Source: an uncultured Eubacteriales bacterium (lineage in GTDB: Bacteria > Bacillota > Clostridia > Oscillospirales > Oscillospiraceae). From it: 64,000 nucleotides of DNA. The DNA lies in the NCBI GenBank assembly GCA_900319635.1, contig ONPF01000005.1, positions 38,452 to 102,451 on the forward strand. The letters are read 5' to 3'. Made by a program: the position numbers and the translations under genes. Below the pieces are notes generated by a model. It did no database searches. It was not told the DNA's origin and worked only from the letters and a program-made list of their open reading frames with translations. Of this stretch, positions 8,554 through 21,077 are shown piece after piece (the stretch's first letter is position 1; every line of letters starts with the position of its first letter).

Positions 8554-9761
8554 TTCGTCTCCTCCCGGCGGATCCGGTAATACTTGAAGTGCTCATCCTC
8601 CGACACATAGCGGAAGCCCGCCTTCTGCAGCGCGCGCTGGCTGCGGGTGTTCCGGAGCAGGGAATCGGCCAGCACGGTCTCCAGGCCCAGCTCCTCAAAG
8701 GCAACGCGCAGCCCCTGCCGCAGGGCCAGGGTGCCGTAGCCGTGGTTTTTATAGCGGTCGTTCACCAGGCAGAGGCCCAGCTCGCAGCGCTTCTCGGCAG
8801 GGTCGATTTTCTTGAGCACCAGCTCGCCGATGGGCTCCTGCCCCAGCAGGACGTAGAAGCGCCGCTCATTTTCCCGGGCCGCGCGCTCCGTAAACCAGGC
8901 GCCCACCTTCTCAGCGTCGTAGACATAGGGCTCGCAGCGGCTCGGATCCTCAAAGAGCTCCGGCGCCTGCTGGAAGCTCCGGTAAAAGGCGTGGCAGAGG
9001 GGGAGGGTGGCGGCTGCCAGGCGCAGGGCGTCCTCCGGCGGCAAAGGCTTCTTGCTGCCCCGGGCGTCCCCCAGGGCGGCGTTGCGGAGCCTTGGGACGG
9101 CTCCCGCGGCGGTGCCGCGGGTCTCGGCGGTGCGGGTGGCCACCAGCCGGTGGATCTTCAGCCCCTCGGCGGTGAACTTCAGCTCATAGTCGGTCATGAT
9201 GCCAACGGGGCCGTCCCGGTGCAGATCGTCCGTCACCTCCGAGAGCGCCCAACCCTCGCTCTCAAACTGCTCCAGCGACCAGGCGAAGAGGGGGGCGTTG
9301 TCGGTCTTGAACCAGATCTGCCCGCCGGGGGAGAGCACGTCGGCATACAGGCGCAGGAAGCCCGGCGCCGTCAGGCGGAACTTGGCGTCCCGGCTCTTGG
9401 GCCAGGGATCGCTGAAATTCAGATACAGGCGGTCGATCTCCTCCGGCGCGAAGATGGAGGCGAGATTGGCCGCGTCAAAGTCCATGAAGCGGACGTTGGT
9501 GACGCCCGCGTCCCGGGAGCGCTCCATGGCCAGCACCATGGCGTCCGGCACCTTTTCGATGGCCAGGATCACCGCCGAGGGCTCCGCCTTCGCCGTCTCC
9601 ACGGTGAAGCGGCCCTTGCCGCAGCCCAGCTCCACATAGAGCCGGTCCTGCTCGGGAAAGGCGGCCAGCCATTCGCCCCGCAGCGCCGCGGGGTCTTCGA
9701 TCAAATAAGCGGAACAGGCATCCATCCGGGAATCCAGATTGTGCCGTTTGCGCATTCTCAT
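8550..9761 (-). CDS. trmB: tRNA (guanine-N7)-methyltransferase fused to a GNAT acetyltransferase
   Basis: Residues ~1-215 are TrmB, which makes m7G46 in tRNA: the SAM-binding [10 protein letters not shown] loop and the NFSDPWPK motif are clear. After a low-complexity linker, residues ~245-403 form a GNAT N-acetyltransferase with the acetyl-CoA pyrophosphate loop in [11 protein letters not shown] and the [16 protein letters not shown] beta-bulge region typical of RimJ/RimL. The ATG at 9761 is preferred over an upstream TTG because it has TTGGAG upstream and starts at the family N-terminus MRMRKRHN. Such a fusion is unusual; the acetyl acceptor is unknown. Confidence 0.88.
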   Translation of the reverse strand: MRMRKRHNLDSRMDACSAYLIEDPAALRGEWLAAFPEQDRLYVELGCGKGRFTVETAKAEPSAVILAIEKVPDAMVLAMERSRDAGVTNVRFMDFDAANLASIFAPEEIDRLYLNFSDPWPKSRDAKFRLTAPGFLRLYADVLSPGGQIWFKTDNAPLFAWSLEQFESEGWALSEVTDDLHRDGPVGIMTDYELKFTAEGLKIHRLVATRTAETRGTAAGAVPRLRNAALGDARGSKKPLPPEDALRLAAATLPLCHAFYRSFQQAPELFEDPSRCEPYVYDAEKVGAWFTERAARENERRFYVLLGQEPIGELVLKKIDPAEKRCELGLCLVNDRYKNHGYGTLALRQGLRVAFEELGLETVLADSLLRNTRSQRALQKAGFRYVSEDEHFKYYRIRREETK

Positions 9762-9900
9762 GTTGCAATCACACTCCAAATTACAGAATAACACAAGTTT
9801 CTTCAAACATCAAGGATAAGAAGCGCCGGGGCGCGTTTTGACTGTCAAGATCCCGATTTTTCCCGAGTTTTTGCGGAATTCGGGGCTATCTTTTCCCGGG

Positions 9901-9915
9901 GGAATGGTGTATAAT
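9901..9915 (+). promoter_or_regulatory. Putative extended -10 promoter of the ATP synthase operon
   Basis: TATAAT at 9910-9915 is preceded by TGG and lies about 75 bases before atpB. No good -35 is present at the right spacing, so an extended -10 type is inferred. Confidence 0.45.
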
Positions 9916-9990
9916 AACAAAAACGTGTATCGAAAGGGGAAACGGCCCCGCTTTGCGGCGGCTTCCCTGTGAATCGGAAGAGGTGAGACC

Positions 9991-10677
9991 ATGGGAGAAC
10001 ATGCGAGCAATGTTCTGTTTTCCATCGGCCCGCTGGAGGTGACAAGCACCGTCACCACCATGTGGGCCATCATCGCCGTGCTCACGCTGCTCAGTTGGCT
10101 GGCGACCCGGCGGCTCAAGGACGTGCCCGGGCCGCTGCAGAACGCGGCGGAGGTGGCGGTGGGCTACCTGCGCAACTATTATGAGGAGAATCTGGGCAAG
10201 GAGCACGGGCGCAAGTACTTCTCCGTCTTCGCCACCTTCTTCATCTTCATCATCGTCTGCAACTACTCCGGCATCCTGCCGGGCGCCGGGCATCTCAGCG
10301 GCTTTGCCGTACCTACGGCTTGCCTGTCGGTGACGGCGGGTCTGGGCGTCATCGCCTTCTTCACCACCCATGTGATCGGCATCCGGGAGAAGGGCCTGGG
10401 GCACTATCTTGCCAGCTTTACCAAGCCCCTGATCCTGGTGGTTCTGATGCTGCCGCTGAACATTCTGGAGCAGTTTATCCGCCCGGCCTCCCTGGCCCTG
10501 CGTCTTTACGGCAACATGTACGGCGAGGAAATGGTGACGGAGAAGCTGTACGAGATCTTTCCCATCGGCGTGCCGCTGATTATGAACGTGCTGAGCCTGC
10601 TGTTCTGTATGCTGCAGGCCATGGTCTTCACCATGCTGCTGTCGATCTATGTCCAGGAAGCGGTAGAGGAAGAGTAA
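9991..10677 (+). CDS. atpB: ATP synthase Fo subunit a
   Basis: Subunit a forms the proton half-channels of the membrane sector. The essential Arg is visible in the conserved [14 protein letters not shown] segment, and [12 protein letters not shown] precedes the penultimate helices as in other bacterial a subunits. Several strongly hydrophobic segments are present and the length of 228 residues is normal. It opens the operon; no atpI or atpZ is found upstream. The GAAGAGGTGAG site upstream supports the ATG. Confidence 0.95.
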   Translation: MGEHASNVLFSIGPLEVTSTVTTMWAIIAVLTLLSWLATRRLKDVPGPLQNAAEVAVGYLRNYYEENLGKEHGRKYFSVFATFFIFIIVCNYSGILPGAGHLSGFAVPTACLSVTAGLGVIAFFTTHVIGIREKGLGHYLASFTKPLILVVLMLPLNILEQFIRPASLALRLYGNMYGEEMVTEKLYEIFPIGVPLIMNVLSLLFCMLQAMVFTMLLSIYVQEAVEEE

Positions 10678-10730
10678 AACGGAAGCAAATTTATTTCGAT
10701 AAACAGTATTTCAAACAGGAGGATCTACTC

Positions 10731-10958
10731 ATGGAAAAAGGACTTATCGCCATCGCTGCCGCTCTGGTGCTGTGCATCACCGGCGCCGCCACCGCCATTG
10801 CCCAGGGACGTACCGCTTCCCATGCCATGGAAGCCATCGCGCGCCAGCCTGAGGCCGCCGGTGACATCCGGGGCTCGCTGATCCTGTCCCTGGCCCTGAT
10901 GGAAGCGCTGACCATCTACGGCATGCTGGTCGCCTTCATGCTGGTCGGCAAGATTTAA
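10731..10958 (+). CDS. atpE: ATP synthase Fo subunit c (chloroplast/cyanobacteria-like ion site)
   Basis: This 75-residue hairpin proteolipid forms the rotor ring. The polar loop ARQPEA is intact and the ion-binding carboxylate sits in LMEALTIYG. Compared with known c subunits, the helix-1 Gln (AIAQG) is kept, but the residue after the Glu is Ala rather than Ser/Thr, as in chloroplasts and cyanobacteria. From that I infer proton rather than sodium coupling. The start has a strong AGGAGG ten bases upstream. Confidence 0.95.
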   Translation: MEKGLIAIAAALVLCITGAATAIAQGRTASHAMEAIARQPEAAGDIRGSLILSLALMEALTIYGMLVAFMLVGKI

Positions 10959-10986
10959 GCCACATCGCCACAGGAGGACGGAGTCC

Positions 10987-11417
10987 ATGTTAAGCATCAA
11001 CATTTCCGAGCTCATATGGACTGTCATCAACTTCTTCCTGCTGTTCTTCCTGCTGCGGCACTTCCTGTATAAGCCCATTTGCGCCCATATGGACGCCCGC
11101 CAGGCCCGCATCGACGCCGGCCTTGCCCAGGAGCAGGCGGCGCGGGACGCGCTGCAGGCGGAGAATGACCGGCTGGAGCAGGAAAAGCAGGCCGCCCGGG
11201 AGCAGGCGCGCCTCAGCCTGCAGCAGGCGGAGACCCAGGCCGAGCAGGCGCGGGTCGAGGAGCTGCGCCGGGCGAAGCAGAGCGCCAGAGCGGCGGAGCA
11301 GAAAACCAGGGAAGAGATGCAGGCGCAGATCCGGCAGGACGGTGAAGTCCTGGCGGCGGCGGAGCCTGCCCTGGCGGAGCTGCTGACCCGGAAGCTCCTG
11401 GAGAAGGGGGAGAGGAC

Positions 11418-11421
<4 letters not shown>
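10987..11421 (+). CDS. atpF: ATP synthase subunit b
   Basis: A 144-residue peripheral-stalk subunit with one N-terminal membrane helix ([19 protein letters not shown]) followed by YKPI and a long charged coiled coil (residues ~35-135). It is a normal stand-alone b subunit. Its stop overlaps the start of the next ORF by four bases. Since the next ORF begins with a second b-like segment, this operon encodes two different b-type stalk helices, as in cyanobacteria, chloroplasts and some alpha-proteobacteria. Confidence 0.92.
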
Positions 11422-13658
<2,237 letters not shown>

Positions 13659-13661
13659 TTT

Positions 13662-13734
13662 GTAGGGGCGGCTACCAGCCGCCCGCGGACTACGAGAACA
13701 GCCGAAGAGACGGGCGGCTAATAGCCGCCCCTAC
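13662..13734. repeat. GTAGGGG palindrome inside the atp operon
   Basis: The gap between the alpha fusion and atpG is filled by a 73-bp inverted repeat: GTAGGGGCGGCTACCAGCC at the left and its near-complement GGCTAATAGCCGCCCCTAC at the right, each arm itself a palindrome. In the transcript it would fold into a large hairpin between two subunit genes and could act on mRNA processing or stability; this is inference. Confidence 0.85.
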
Positions 13735-13752
13735 GGGAATGGTGGTGAGCCT

Positions 13753-14577
13753 ATGGCCAATCTGCGCGGGATCCGGATGCGCATCAAAAGTGTAGAGAGC
13801 ACCCGGCAGATCACCAAGTCCATGAAGATGGTGGCCGCGGCCAAGCTCCGCAAGACCCAGAACGCCCTGGGGCGCCTGGGGGACTTTGCGGATCGGAGCC
13901 GCGGGCTGCTCTGCGCCCTGGGGACGGGGGAGACGGAGAACCCCTTCCTGCGCCCCCGGGAGGAGAAGCGGCGGGTCCTCTATGTGCTCATCGTGGGCAA
14001 CCGGGGACTCTGCGGCACCTACAACCACAGCCTGCTGCGCTATTTTGAGGAGCTGCGCGCCCAGGAAGAGCGGGAGAGCCTGCTCTATGTGGTGGGCCGC
14101 TGGGGGCGGGATCTGATCCGGGACGCGGATCGGCGCTTTGAGATCAGCGACAGCCCAGACGCCCGGGAGGCGCAGGAGCTGACAGAGGAGCTCAAGAAGC
14201 TCTATACGGAGGAGGGCGCGGACGAGATCGTGCTGGTGTATCAGCAGTTCAAATCCGTGCTGCAGCAGAGCCCGGGTAGCAAGACCCTGCTGCCGCTGAC
14301 GCTGCCGGAGGGCGAGGGCGAAAAAGACCTGATCTTCGAGCCCGACGAAAAGACCGTGCTGGATCGGCTGACGGAGCTCTATCTGCAGAGCGCGGTGCAC
14401 GCGGCGCTGCTGGAGGCCCGCACCGGCGAGCACGCCGCCCGCATGACCGCCATGACCGCCGCCTCGGACAACACCGAGGAGCTGATCGGGGAGCTGACCC
14501 TGGAGCTCAACCACGCCCGCCAGGCCGCCATCACCACCGAGATCTCCGAGATCGTGGGCGGCGCCGCGGCGCTGTGA
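13753..14577 (+). CDS. atpG: ATP synthase F1 subunit gamma
   Basis: The central rotor shaft. The N-terminus (GIRMRIKSVESTRQITKSMKMVAAAKL) matches the conserved gamma N-terminal helix and the C-terminus (ELTLELNHARQAAITTEISEIVGGAAAL) the conserved C-terminal helix that together form the coiled coil. The 274-residue length is slightly shorter than average. The ATG is preceded by a weak GGTGGTGAG. It is separated from the alpha fusion by a repeat instead of the usual tight spacing. Confidence 0.94.
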   Translation: MANLRGIRMRIKSVESTRQITKSMKMVAAAKLRKTQNALGRLGDFADRSRGLLCALGTGETENPFLRPREEKRRVLYVLIVGNRGLCGTYNHSLLRYFEELRAQEERESLLYVVGRWGRDLIRDADRRFEISDSPDAREAQELTEELKKLYTEEGADEIVLVYQQFKSVLQQSPGSKTLLPLTLPEGEGEKDLIFEPDEKTVLDRLTELYLQSAVHAALLEARTGEHAARMTAMTAASDNTEELIGELTLELNHARQAAITTEISEIVGGAAAL

Positions 14578-14610
14578 AGCCCCATTCGAGCCAACTGTTG
14601 ACGAACAGAA

Positions 14611-16062
<1,452 letters not shown>

Positions 16063-16063
<1 letters not shown>

Positions 16064-16326
16064 TGGATAAGATCGCGCTGCATGTGCTCACCGGCGACGG
16101 CACGGTGTTTGAGCATACGGTGGAGTATGTGAACCTGCCCACGGGCTTCGGCTCTCTCGGTGTGAAGGGGGATCACGCCCCCATGCTCTGCGCGGTGGAG
16201 GCGGGCGTCCTCCGCTGCCGCTGGAGCGACGGGGCGATGCGCGTCCGCATCGGCGCGGGCGTGGCCAGCGTGGAGAAAAACGAGCTGAACGTGCTGGTGT
16301 CCTCCGCCCAGGTGCTGGAGGAGTGA
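16063..16326 (+). CDS. atpC: ATP synthase F1 subunit epsilon, short form
   Basis: At 87 residues this contains only the N-terminal beta-sandwich (LHVLTGDGTVFEHTVEYVNL, then FGSLGVKGDHAPML). The C-terminal helical hairpin of typical 130-140 residue epsilon subunits is missing, and it is that part which inhibits ATP hydrolysis in many bacteria. Short epsilons are known in a few lineages. The sequence runs straight into a stop and repeat, so truncation by repeat insertion is conceivable. It is the last gene of the operon. Confidence 0.93.
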
Positions 16327-16338
16327 AGATTCCGGACT

Positions 16339-16484
16339 GTAGGGGCCGGCGCCCTCGACGTCCCGGCAAAGAAGCACGGAACGAACAGAAATCTCCGGCG
16401 AATTCGGGTGATACCGCATTCGCCGGAGATTTCCGTTCGTTTTTATACTGTGCTGCGCGGGCTGCCGAGGGCGTCAGCCCCTAC
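16339..16484 (+). terminator. Repeat-flanked terminator of the atp operon
   Basis: The third copy of the GAAATCTCCGGCGAA stem (16388-16433) is followed by CGTTCGTTTTTAT, a reasonable Rho-independent terminator. It is bracketed by GTAGGGGCCGGCGCCCTCGACG (left, 16339 on) and an inverted module ending CAGCCCCTAC (16461-16484). The same arrangement occurs twice in the 438-bp tandem repeat. Confidence 0.7.
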
Positions 16485-16495
16485 AGGTGCGGGCA

Positions 16496-17557
16496 TCAGT
16501 CCAGATACTGCTCCCTAAAGCAGCTGAGGGGCAGGCAGTCGGCAAAGCCGGTGAGCAGATCCTTCGCCTCAAAGCTTGCCCCGTCCCCGGTCTCCGGCGC
16601 CTGGAGGGCTGCGCCCTCCGCCCGCTGCAGAGACACCCGCAGGGTGGTGCCGCTGCCCTCCCGGCTCTCCAGCAGCAGCGTGCCGCCGTGAAGCTGGGCG
16701 ATGAGCCGCGCCGCGGTGAGTCCCATGCCGGGGCCGGCGCCCATTTTGCTCAGATCAAAGCCGTGGCGGTAGCGGTCGAACACCAGGGGCAGCTCCTCCG
16801 CGGGGATGCCGCAGCCGTCGTCGTCCACCGCCAGCACCAGGTTCTGTTTTGTCTCCAGCAGGCTCACGGCAATGCGGCTGCAGCCCTTTCCGTGGCGGAT
16901 GGCGTTGGACAGCAGGTTCATCAGCAGCTCCCGGATCAGCCGCGGGTCGGCGCAGAGCCGGCTCTCCCCGCTGCAGGAGAAGCTGAAGCGGATCCCGGGC
17001 ACCAGCGGCTCCAGCGCGTCCAGCACCGAGCGGCAGAGGGACGAGAGGTCGAAAACCTCCGGCATACATGCCGCCGTCCCCTCGGAGAGGGAGAGGATCA
17101 GCGAGGCGTTGTTGAGGATGCGCAGGATCTGAAACTGGCTGCGGGTGACGACGCTCAGACTCTCCAGGAGCGTCTCGCTGCGGCGCTCTTCCGCCTCGCT
17201 GCGCATCTGCTCCGCCGCCATCTGCTGGTTCATCAAGGTACTCCTCAGCGCGTAGAGGAAGGGCTGGTTCAGCACGGCCGGCAGCTCCTCCTGGGGCCGG
17301 AGAAAATAGACCTGCGCGCTGCCCACCTGGGCGATGCGCAGCTGGTAGGGCTTGGCGCCGAGCCGGATCTGCGCCAGGAAGAAGGGGGACTGTACCCCGG
17401 AAACCACCTCGCCGAAGAGCTCCGAGGCGCGCCTGCCCACACAGTCCGCCCCCAGGGCGCTCCGGGCGTCGGAATTGGCGAAAGCCACCCGCCCCCGCTG
17501 CACGAGGACGGCACCCTCTCCGGTCATCTTGAGTATCTGCAGTGCCGATTCAAGCAT
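16496..17557 (-). CDS. Histidine-kinase-like sensor without evident phospho-acceptor His
   Basis: The 353-residue protein has a PAS-like N-terminus (AVLVQRGRVAFANSDARSAL), a helical middle and a HATPase_c domain with N box (LLMNLLSNAIRHG), G1 (DDDGCGI) and G2 (GAGPGMGL). Where the dimerisation helix normally has SHELRTP, the sequence reads VVTRSQFQILRILNN with no His, so classical autophosphorylation is doubtful. No membrane segment or adjacent response regulator is present. The start at 17557 is fixed by AAGGAGGAG; longer upstream frame is only open by chance. It may act as a cytoplasmic ATP-binding partner protein. Confidence 0.82.
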   Translation of the reverse strand: MLESALQILKMTGEGAVLVQRGRVAFANSDARSALGADCVGRRASELFGEVVSGVQSPFFLAQIRLGAKPYQLRIAQVGSAQVYFLRPQEELPAVLNQPFLYALRSTLMNQQMAAEQMRSEAEERRSETLLESLSVVTRSQFQILRILNNASLILSLSEGTAACMPEVFDLSSLCRSVLDALEPLVPGIRFSFSCSGESRLCADPRLIRELLMNLLSNAIRHGKGCSRIAVSLLETKQNLVLAVDDDGCGIPAEELPLVFDRYRHGFDLSKMGAGPGMGLTAARLIAQLHGGTLLLESREGSGTTLRVSLQRAEGAALQAPETGDGASFEAKDLLTGFADCLPLSCFREQYLD

Positions 17558-17704
17558 GTTTCTCCTCCTTCTTGAAGTCCCGCGGGACATCCACAGGCAC
17601 GATTCTACCATGGCTCGACAAAATAAACAAGCAAAGCGGGAAAAAACCCCGTTTTTTTGCGTAAATTTCAGCATTTTTCCGGGGAAAATAAGAAGCGCGG
17701 AAAC

Positions 17705-18747
<1,043 letters not shown>

Positions 18748-18772
18748 TTTCAAAGCGAAAACAGTATATGAA

Positions 18773-18807
18773 AATGCCTGAGAGCCTATGCTCCCAGGCA
18801 TTTTTTA
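18773..18807 (+). terminator. Terminator of gapA
   Basis: The stem AATGCCTG-AGAGC pairs with GCTCCCAGGCATT around a CTAT loop and is followed by TTTT. It lies about 25 bases after the end of the gapA frame. Confidence 0.85.
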
Positions 18808-19416
18808 TGGGCTAAAGTACCGATCCTCCGCCCACCGGGCGGGGTTCGTGTCGATGTAGCCCAGGATCTGACGGTAGTCCGCCTCCCCGCGGATCACATG
18901 CTCGTGGTAGGAACGCTGCCAGAGCTCGGTTCCGCATTTTTTGTTCGTGAACCGTTTTAGGGTGGAAATCAGCCGCGGCAATGCCGCGTTTGCAGGGACA
19001 GATGGCCCGGTGCCCGTTTCCCGTGTAGGGGCCGGCGTCCCTGATGGCCCGGTGCCCGCCTCCCTTGTAGGGGCCGGCGTCCCCGACGGCCCGGTGCCCG
19101 TTTCCCGTGTAGGGGCCGGCGTCCTCGACGGCCCGGTGTCTTCGATCCGCAGTAGCAGATGAATATGGTTCGGCATGATGACATAGCGATCCAAGGAAAG
19201 CCATGAATATGTGTTCACAATCTCTCGCAGCGTTTCTTCTACGATCTTTCCATATGGCGAAAGACGGACGCACGGGACGTCGAGGACGCCGTCCCCTACG
19301 GTGATGGTGGAGAGAATGCAGCGCTTTTCGTGGCTACAGATGGTGACAAAATAGGCGCCGGGGGAGGAGTAATCGTATTCCGGCAGGCGGAGTTGTTTCC
19401 GTTTGGGCAGGTTCAT
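18805..19416 (-). CDS. REP-associated tyrosine transposase (RAYT, Y1_Tnp family)
   Basis: The N-terminus (RLPEYDYSSPGAYFVTICSHEKR), the HUH motif in MPNHIHLLL, and the C-terminal helix (DYRQILGYIDTNPARW) mark an IS200-like single-strand transposase of the RAYT group, which is known to associate with extragenic palindromes. Unusually, two stretches are encoded by the genome's own GTAGGGG repeats: VGDGVLDVP near residue 40 and a triplicated 14-residue repeat (TGTGPSGTPAPTRE) between the HUH domain and the C-terminal helix. The frame stays open through both. AGGAGAACGGAGG precedes the ATG. Catalytic residues look intact, so it may be active. Confidence 0.88.
   Translation of the reverse strand: MNLPKRKQLRLPEYDYSSPGAYFVTICSHEKRCILSTITVGDGVLDVPCVRLSPYGKIVEETLREIVNTYSWLSLDRYVIMPNHIHLLLRIEDTGPSRTPAPTRETGTGPSGTPAPTREAGTGPSGTPAPTRETGTGPSVPANAALPRLISTLKRFTNKKCGTELWQRSYHEHVIRGEADYRQILGYIDTNPARWAEDRYFSP
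19004..19140. repeat. Three in-frame 42-bp repeats within the RAYT gene
   Basis: Each unit reads GTAGGGGCCGGCGTCC, then a GACGGCCCGGTGCCC-like connector, with a 42-bp period, so 14 codons per unit and no frame loss. The same GTAGGGGCCGGCGTCC modules lie outside the gene at 19437-19501. Confidence 0.9.
19274..19303. repeat. Additional GTAGGGG-type module within the RAYT gene
   Basis: GGGACGTCGAGGACGCCGTC followed by CCCTACGG is the reverse orientation of the module found at 56770 and 63755. Here it encodes the VGDGVLDVP segment of the transposase. Confidence 0.8.
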
Positions 19417-19436
19417 GGCACGACCTCCGTTCTCCT

Positions 19437-19501
19437 GTAGGGCCGGCGTCCCCGACGGCCCGCCCCCGCGTTTGTAGGGGCCGGCGTCCTCGACGGCCCG
19501 G
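19437..19501. repeat. GTAGGGG-type modules upstream of the RAYT gene
   Basis: Two direct copies of GTAGGG(G)CCGGCGTCC-N-CGACGGCCCG lie 20-85 bases before the RAYT start codon. Confidence 0.85.
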
Positions 19502-19549
19502 TTTATCCATTATACCATAGCGGCATCAAAGAAAACAGGCGTCCTCGCA

Positions 19550-19604
19550 CATCTTTGAGCATCTTTGAACATCTATCGAACATCTTTGAACATCAATGAA
19601 AATG
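19550..19604. repeat. Five degenerate 10-11 bp repeats CATCTTTGAA
   Basis: CATCTTTGAG, CATCTTTGAA, CATCTATCGAA, CATCTTTGAA and CATCAATGAA follow one another in an AT-rich stretch. Their near-helical period could suit cooperative protein binding; function unknown. Confidence 0.7.
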
Positions 19605-19642
19605 ATGGAGAGAAAACGCACATCTCTCCATCATCTTTTTAC
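19603..19642 (+). terminator. Hairpin with T-run, possibly bidirectional
   Basis: TGATGGAGAG pairs with CTCTCCATCA around an 11-base loop and is followed by TCTTTTT; the minus strand also has a short T-rich tail. It would insulate the PH/SHOCT gene from the RAYT region. Confidence 0.7.
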
Positions 19643-19663
19643 ATCTTCCAATAGAATAAGCGA

Positions 19664-19692
19664 TTGTTTTTAAAATCCTGCTATGGTAAAAT
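19664..19692 (+). promoter_or_regulatory. Promoter of the first PH/SHOCT gene
   Basis: TTGTTT (19664-19669), 17-base spacer and TAAAAT (19687-19692) precede a ~110-base leader. Confidence 0.55.
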
Positions 19693-19716
19693 GAACCAAC
19701 AACACAAATGAGGCTC

Positions 19717-19764
19717 TGCGTTTTTCGTGCGCAGTCTCATTTGGGGCTGCGCACTTTTTGTTTT
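19717..19764 (+). promoter_or_regulatory. Leader hairpin with T-run upstream of the PH/SHOCT gene
   Basis: GTGCGCAG (19727-19734) pairs with CTGCGCAC (19747-19754) and is followed by TTTTTGTTTT, which is the form of an intrinsic terminator located 50 bases before the start codon. The preceding CTGCGTTTTTC is shared with the leader of the paralogue at 33199-33225, so this is a conserved attenuator-like element. Confidence 0.6.
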
Positions 19765-19814
19765 CCCGAAAAATGCGGGGCAAAAAATAGAAATGAAAGA
19801 GGGGTAAAAGGAGA

Positions 19815-20471
19815 ATGGAAGAAACAACACTTATCGAAAGCAAGAAATCATATGCTATCGCGCGAATCGCGATAATTGGAGTCATTATGATAGTCTCTTC
19901 AATCCTTTTGCGATTCATTATTCCGCCTGCTTGGGTAGCGTGGTATAAAGAAGTTGGGAAAGAGATTGAGAGCCGAGCAATTCTGAAAAACTTGATTGCT
20001 CCCAACCAAGGCTTTGATTTTGTCATCAGCGGGCTGCTTTATCTTGGCGTTATTTTTACAATTTATGGAACATTCCAGATCCTTGCCTATAAAAACGTCT
20101 CACTTACTGTGACCAACAAGCGAGTATTTGGTACTTCCTCTTGGGGAAAGAGAGTGGATCTTCCAATTGATATGATTTCTGCTGTGGCAACTGCTGCGCG
20201 CGGAGGAATTGCTGTTTCGTCTGCTTCTGGTGCGATTCGCTTTGCTGGAATTAAGAATAACAAGGAGATTCATGAAACTATCAGCAAATTGCTGATGGAG
20301 CGGCAGAGCAAGCCGGCTCCCGCGCCCACGCTCGCGCCCGCGCCGGAAGCCGCGGCCGCGCCTGCCAGAATCTCCGCCCAGGAGCTGAAAGAATTAAAGG
20401 AGCTTCTTGACAGCGGCATCATCACGCAGGAAGAGTTTGACGCAAAGAAAAAGCAGTTGTTGGGATTGTAA
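19815..20471 (+). CDS. Membrane protein with bacterial PH-like domain and C-terminal SHOCT domain
   Basis: This 218-residue protein has two membrane segments (residues ~15-40 and ~70-95), then a bPH-like beta domain beginning KNVSLTVTNKRVFG, a Pro/Ala linker and a C-terminal SHOCT motif (ELKELLDSGIITQEEFDAKKKQLLGL region). Family function is unknown; SHOCT modules are thought to mediate oligomerisation. It is paralogous to the protein at 32486-33142, with the last ~30 residues almost identical. Its GC content is lower than the surroundings except for the C-terminal linker. Confidence 0.85.
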   Translation: MEETTLIESKKSYAIARIAIIGVIMIVSSILLRFIIPPAWVAWYKEVGKEIESRAILKNLIAPNQGFDFVISGLLYLGVIFTIYGTFQILAYKNVSLTVTNKRVFGTSSWGKRVDLPIDMISAVATAARGGIAVSSASGAIRFAGIKNNKEIHETISKLLMERQSKPAPAPTLAPAPEAAAAPARISAQELKELKELLDSGIITQEEFDAKKKQLLGL

Positions 20472-20473
20472 TA

Positions 20474-20686
20474 ATGAAAATCAATAATGTTCCTATAATA
20501 GACAGCGAAACCTTTCTTCATGCATTTTTTTGTGTCGATATTTATTCAGCGGACATAATTGACCGTGATGTGGATGGATTCGTAGTGAAGTTTTGCCTTG
20601 ATAATAATATGATTGAAGAAATAAACGACAAGGGAAAACGGCTATATCGCATTCTGGAAGCGGGAAAAAGAGTTATCAACAAATAA
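20474..20686 (+). CDS. Small hypothetical protein, 70 aa
   Basis: It starts two bases after the stop of the PH/SHOCT gene and ends seven bases before a strong terminator, so it is most likely the second gene of that transcript. The sequence is acidic, lacks a signal peptide or membrane segment, and resembles no family I recognise. Base composition is AT-rich like the preceding gene. A dedicated ribosome site is weak (GGGATTG), suggesting coupling. Confidence 0.6.
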   Translation: MKINNVPIIDSETFLHAFFCVDIYSADIIDRDVDGFVVKFCLDNNMIEEINDKGKRLYRILEAGKRVINK

Positions 20687-20691
20687 ATGAC

Positions 20692-20724
20692 CGGCAGGGA
20701 GCAAATCGCTCCCTGCCGTTTTTA
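20692..20724 (+). terminator. Terminator of the PH/SHOCT transcript
   Basis: A 10-bp perfect stem (CGGCAGGGAG with CTCCCTGCCG) around a 7-base loop is followed by TTTTTAT. Confidence 0.9.
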
Positions 20725-20729
20725 TGCCT

Positions 20730-21031
20730 CGGCGCAGGGAAGGACGGGGGCCTGCGCCTGCCGTGTGGGCTACGACCCCTCCGTCTCGCTTCGCTCGACA
20801 CCTCCCCTTGCAGGGGAGGCGGGAGCAGCGCGGGACCGGCCATGGGCCGGGCGGCGGCCCCAACGGGGCGGGACGTCGAGGGCGCCGTCCCCTACGGAGT
20901 GAGGCCGGCGTTTTTCCGTAGGGACGATCCTTGGTCGTCCGTCTGTCCGATGTACGGAGGGATTCGCGGACGAGCAATGCTCGTCCCTACGGGGCGGACG
21001 TTTTCCCGTAGGGGCGGCTATCAGCCGCCCG
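20730..21031. repeat. Mixed interspersed repeats (CTCCCCTTGCAGGGGAG and GTAGGGG classes)
   Basis: The ~530-base gap between the small protein and the convergent lipoprotein gene is filled by a CTCCCCTTGCAGGGGAG module (about 20757-20822), then a CGTCGAGGGCGCCGTCCCCTAC module, GTAGGGACGATCCTTGGTCG, GACGAGCAATGCTCGTCCC and GTAGGGGCGGCTATCAGCCG. No gene is evident. Confidence 0.8.
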
Positions 21032-21064
21032 AAAAAAAGCAGCCAGGGGAGAGCCCCTGGCTGC
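21032..21064 (-). terminator. Terminator of the lipoprotein gene
   Basis: On the minus strand GCAGCCAGGGGC and its complement form a long stem followed by TTTTTTT. It lies about 155 bases after the lipoprotein stop, beyond a tandem repeat. Confidence 0.85.
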
Positions 21065-21077
21065 TGCGGGTTCATGC

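Noticed and set aside
19004-19140. Possible CRISPR-like direct repeats
   Set aside because: They are 42-bp tandem units translated within the RAYT gene and share sequence with GTAGGGG intergenic repeats.
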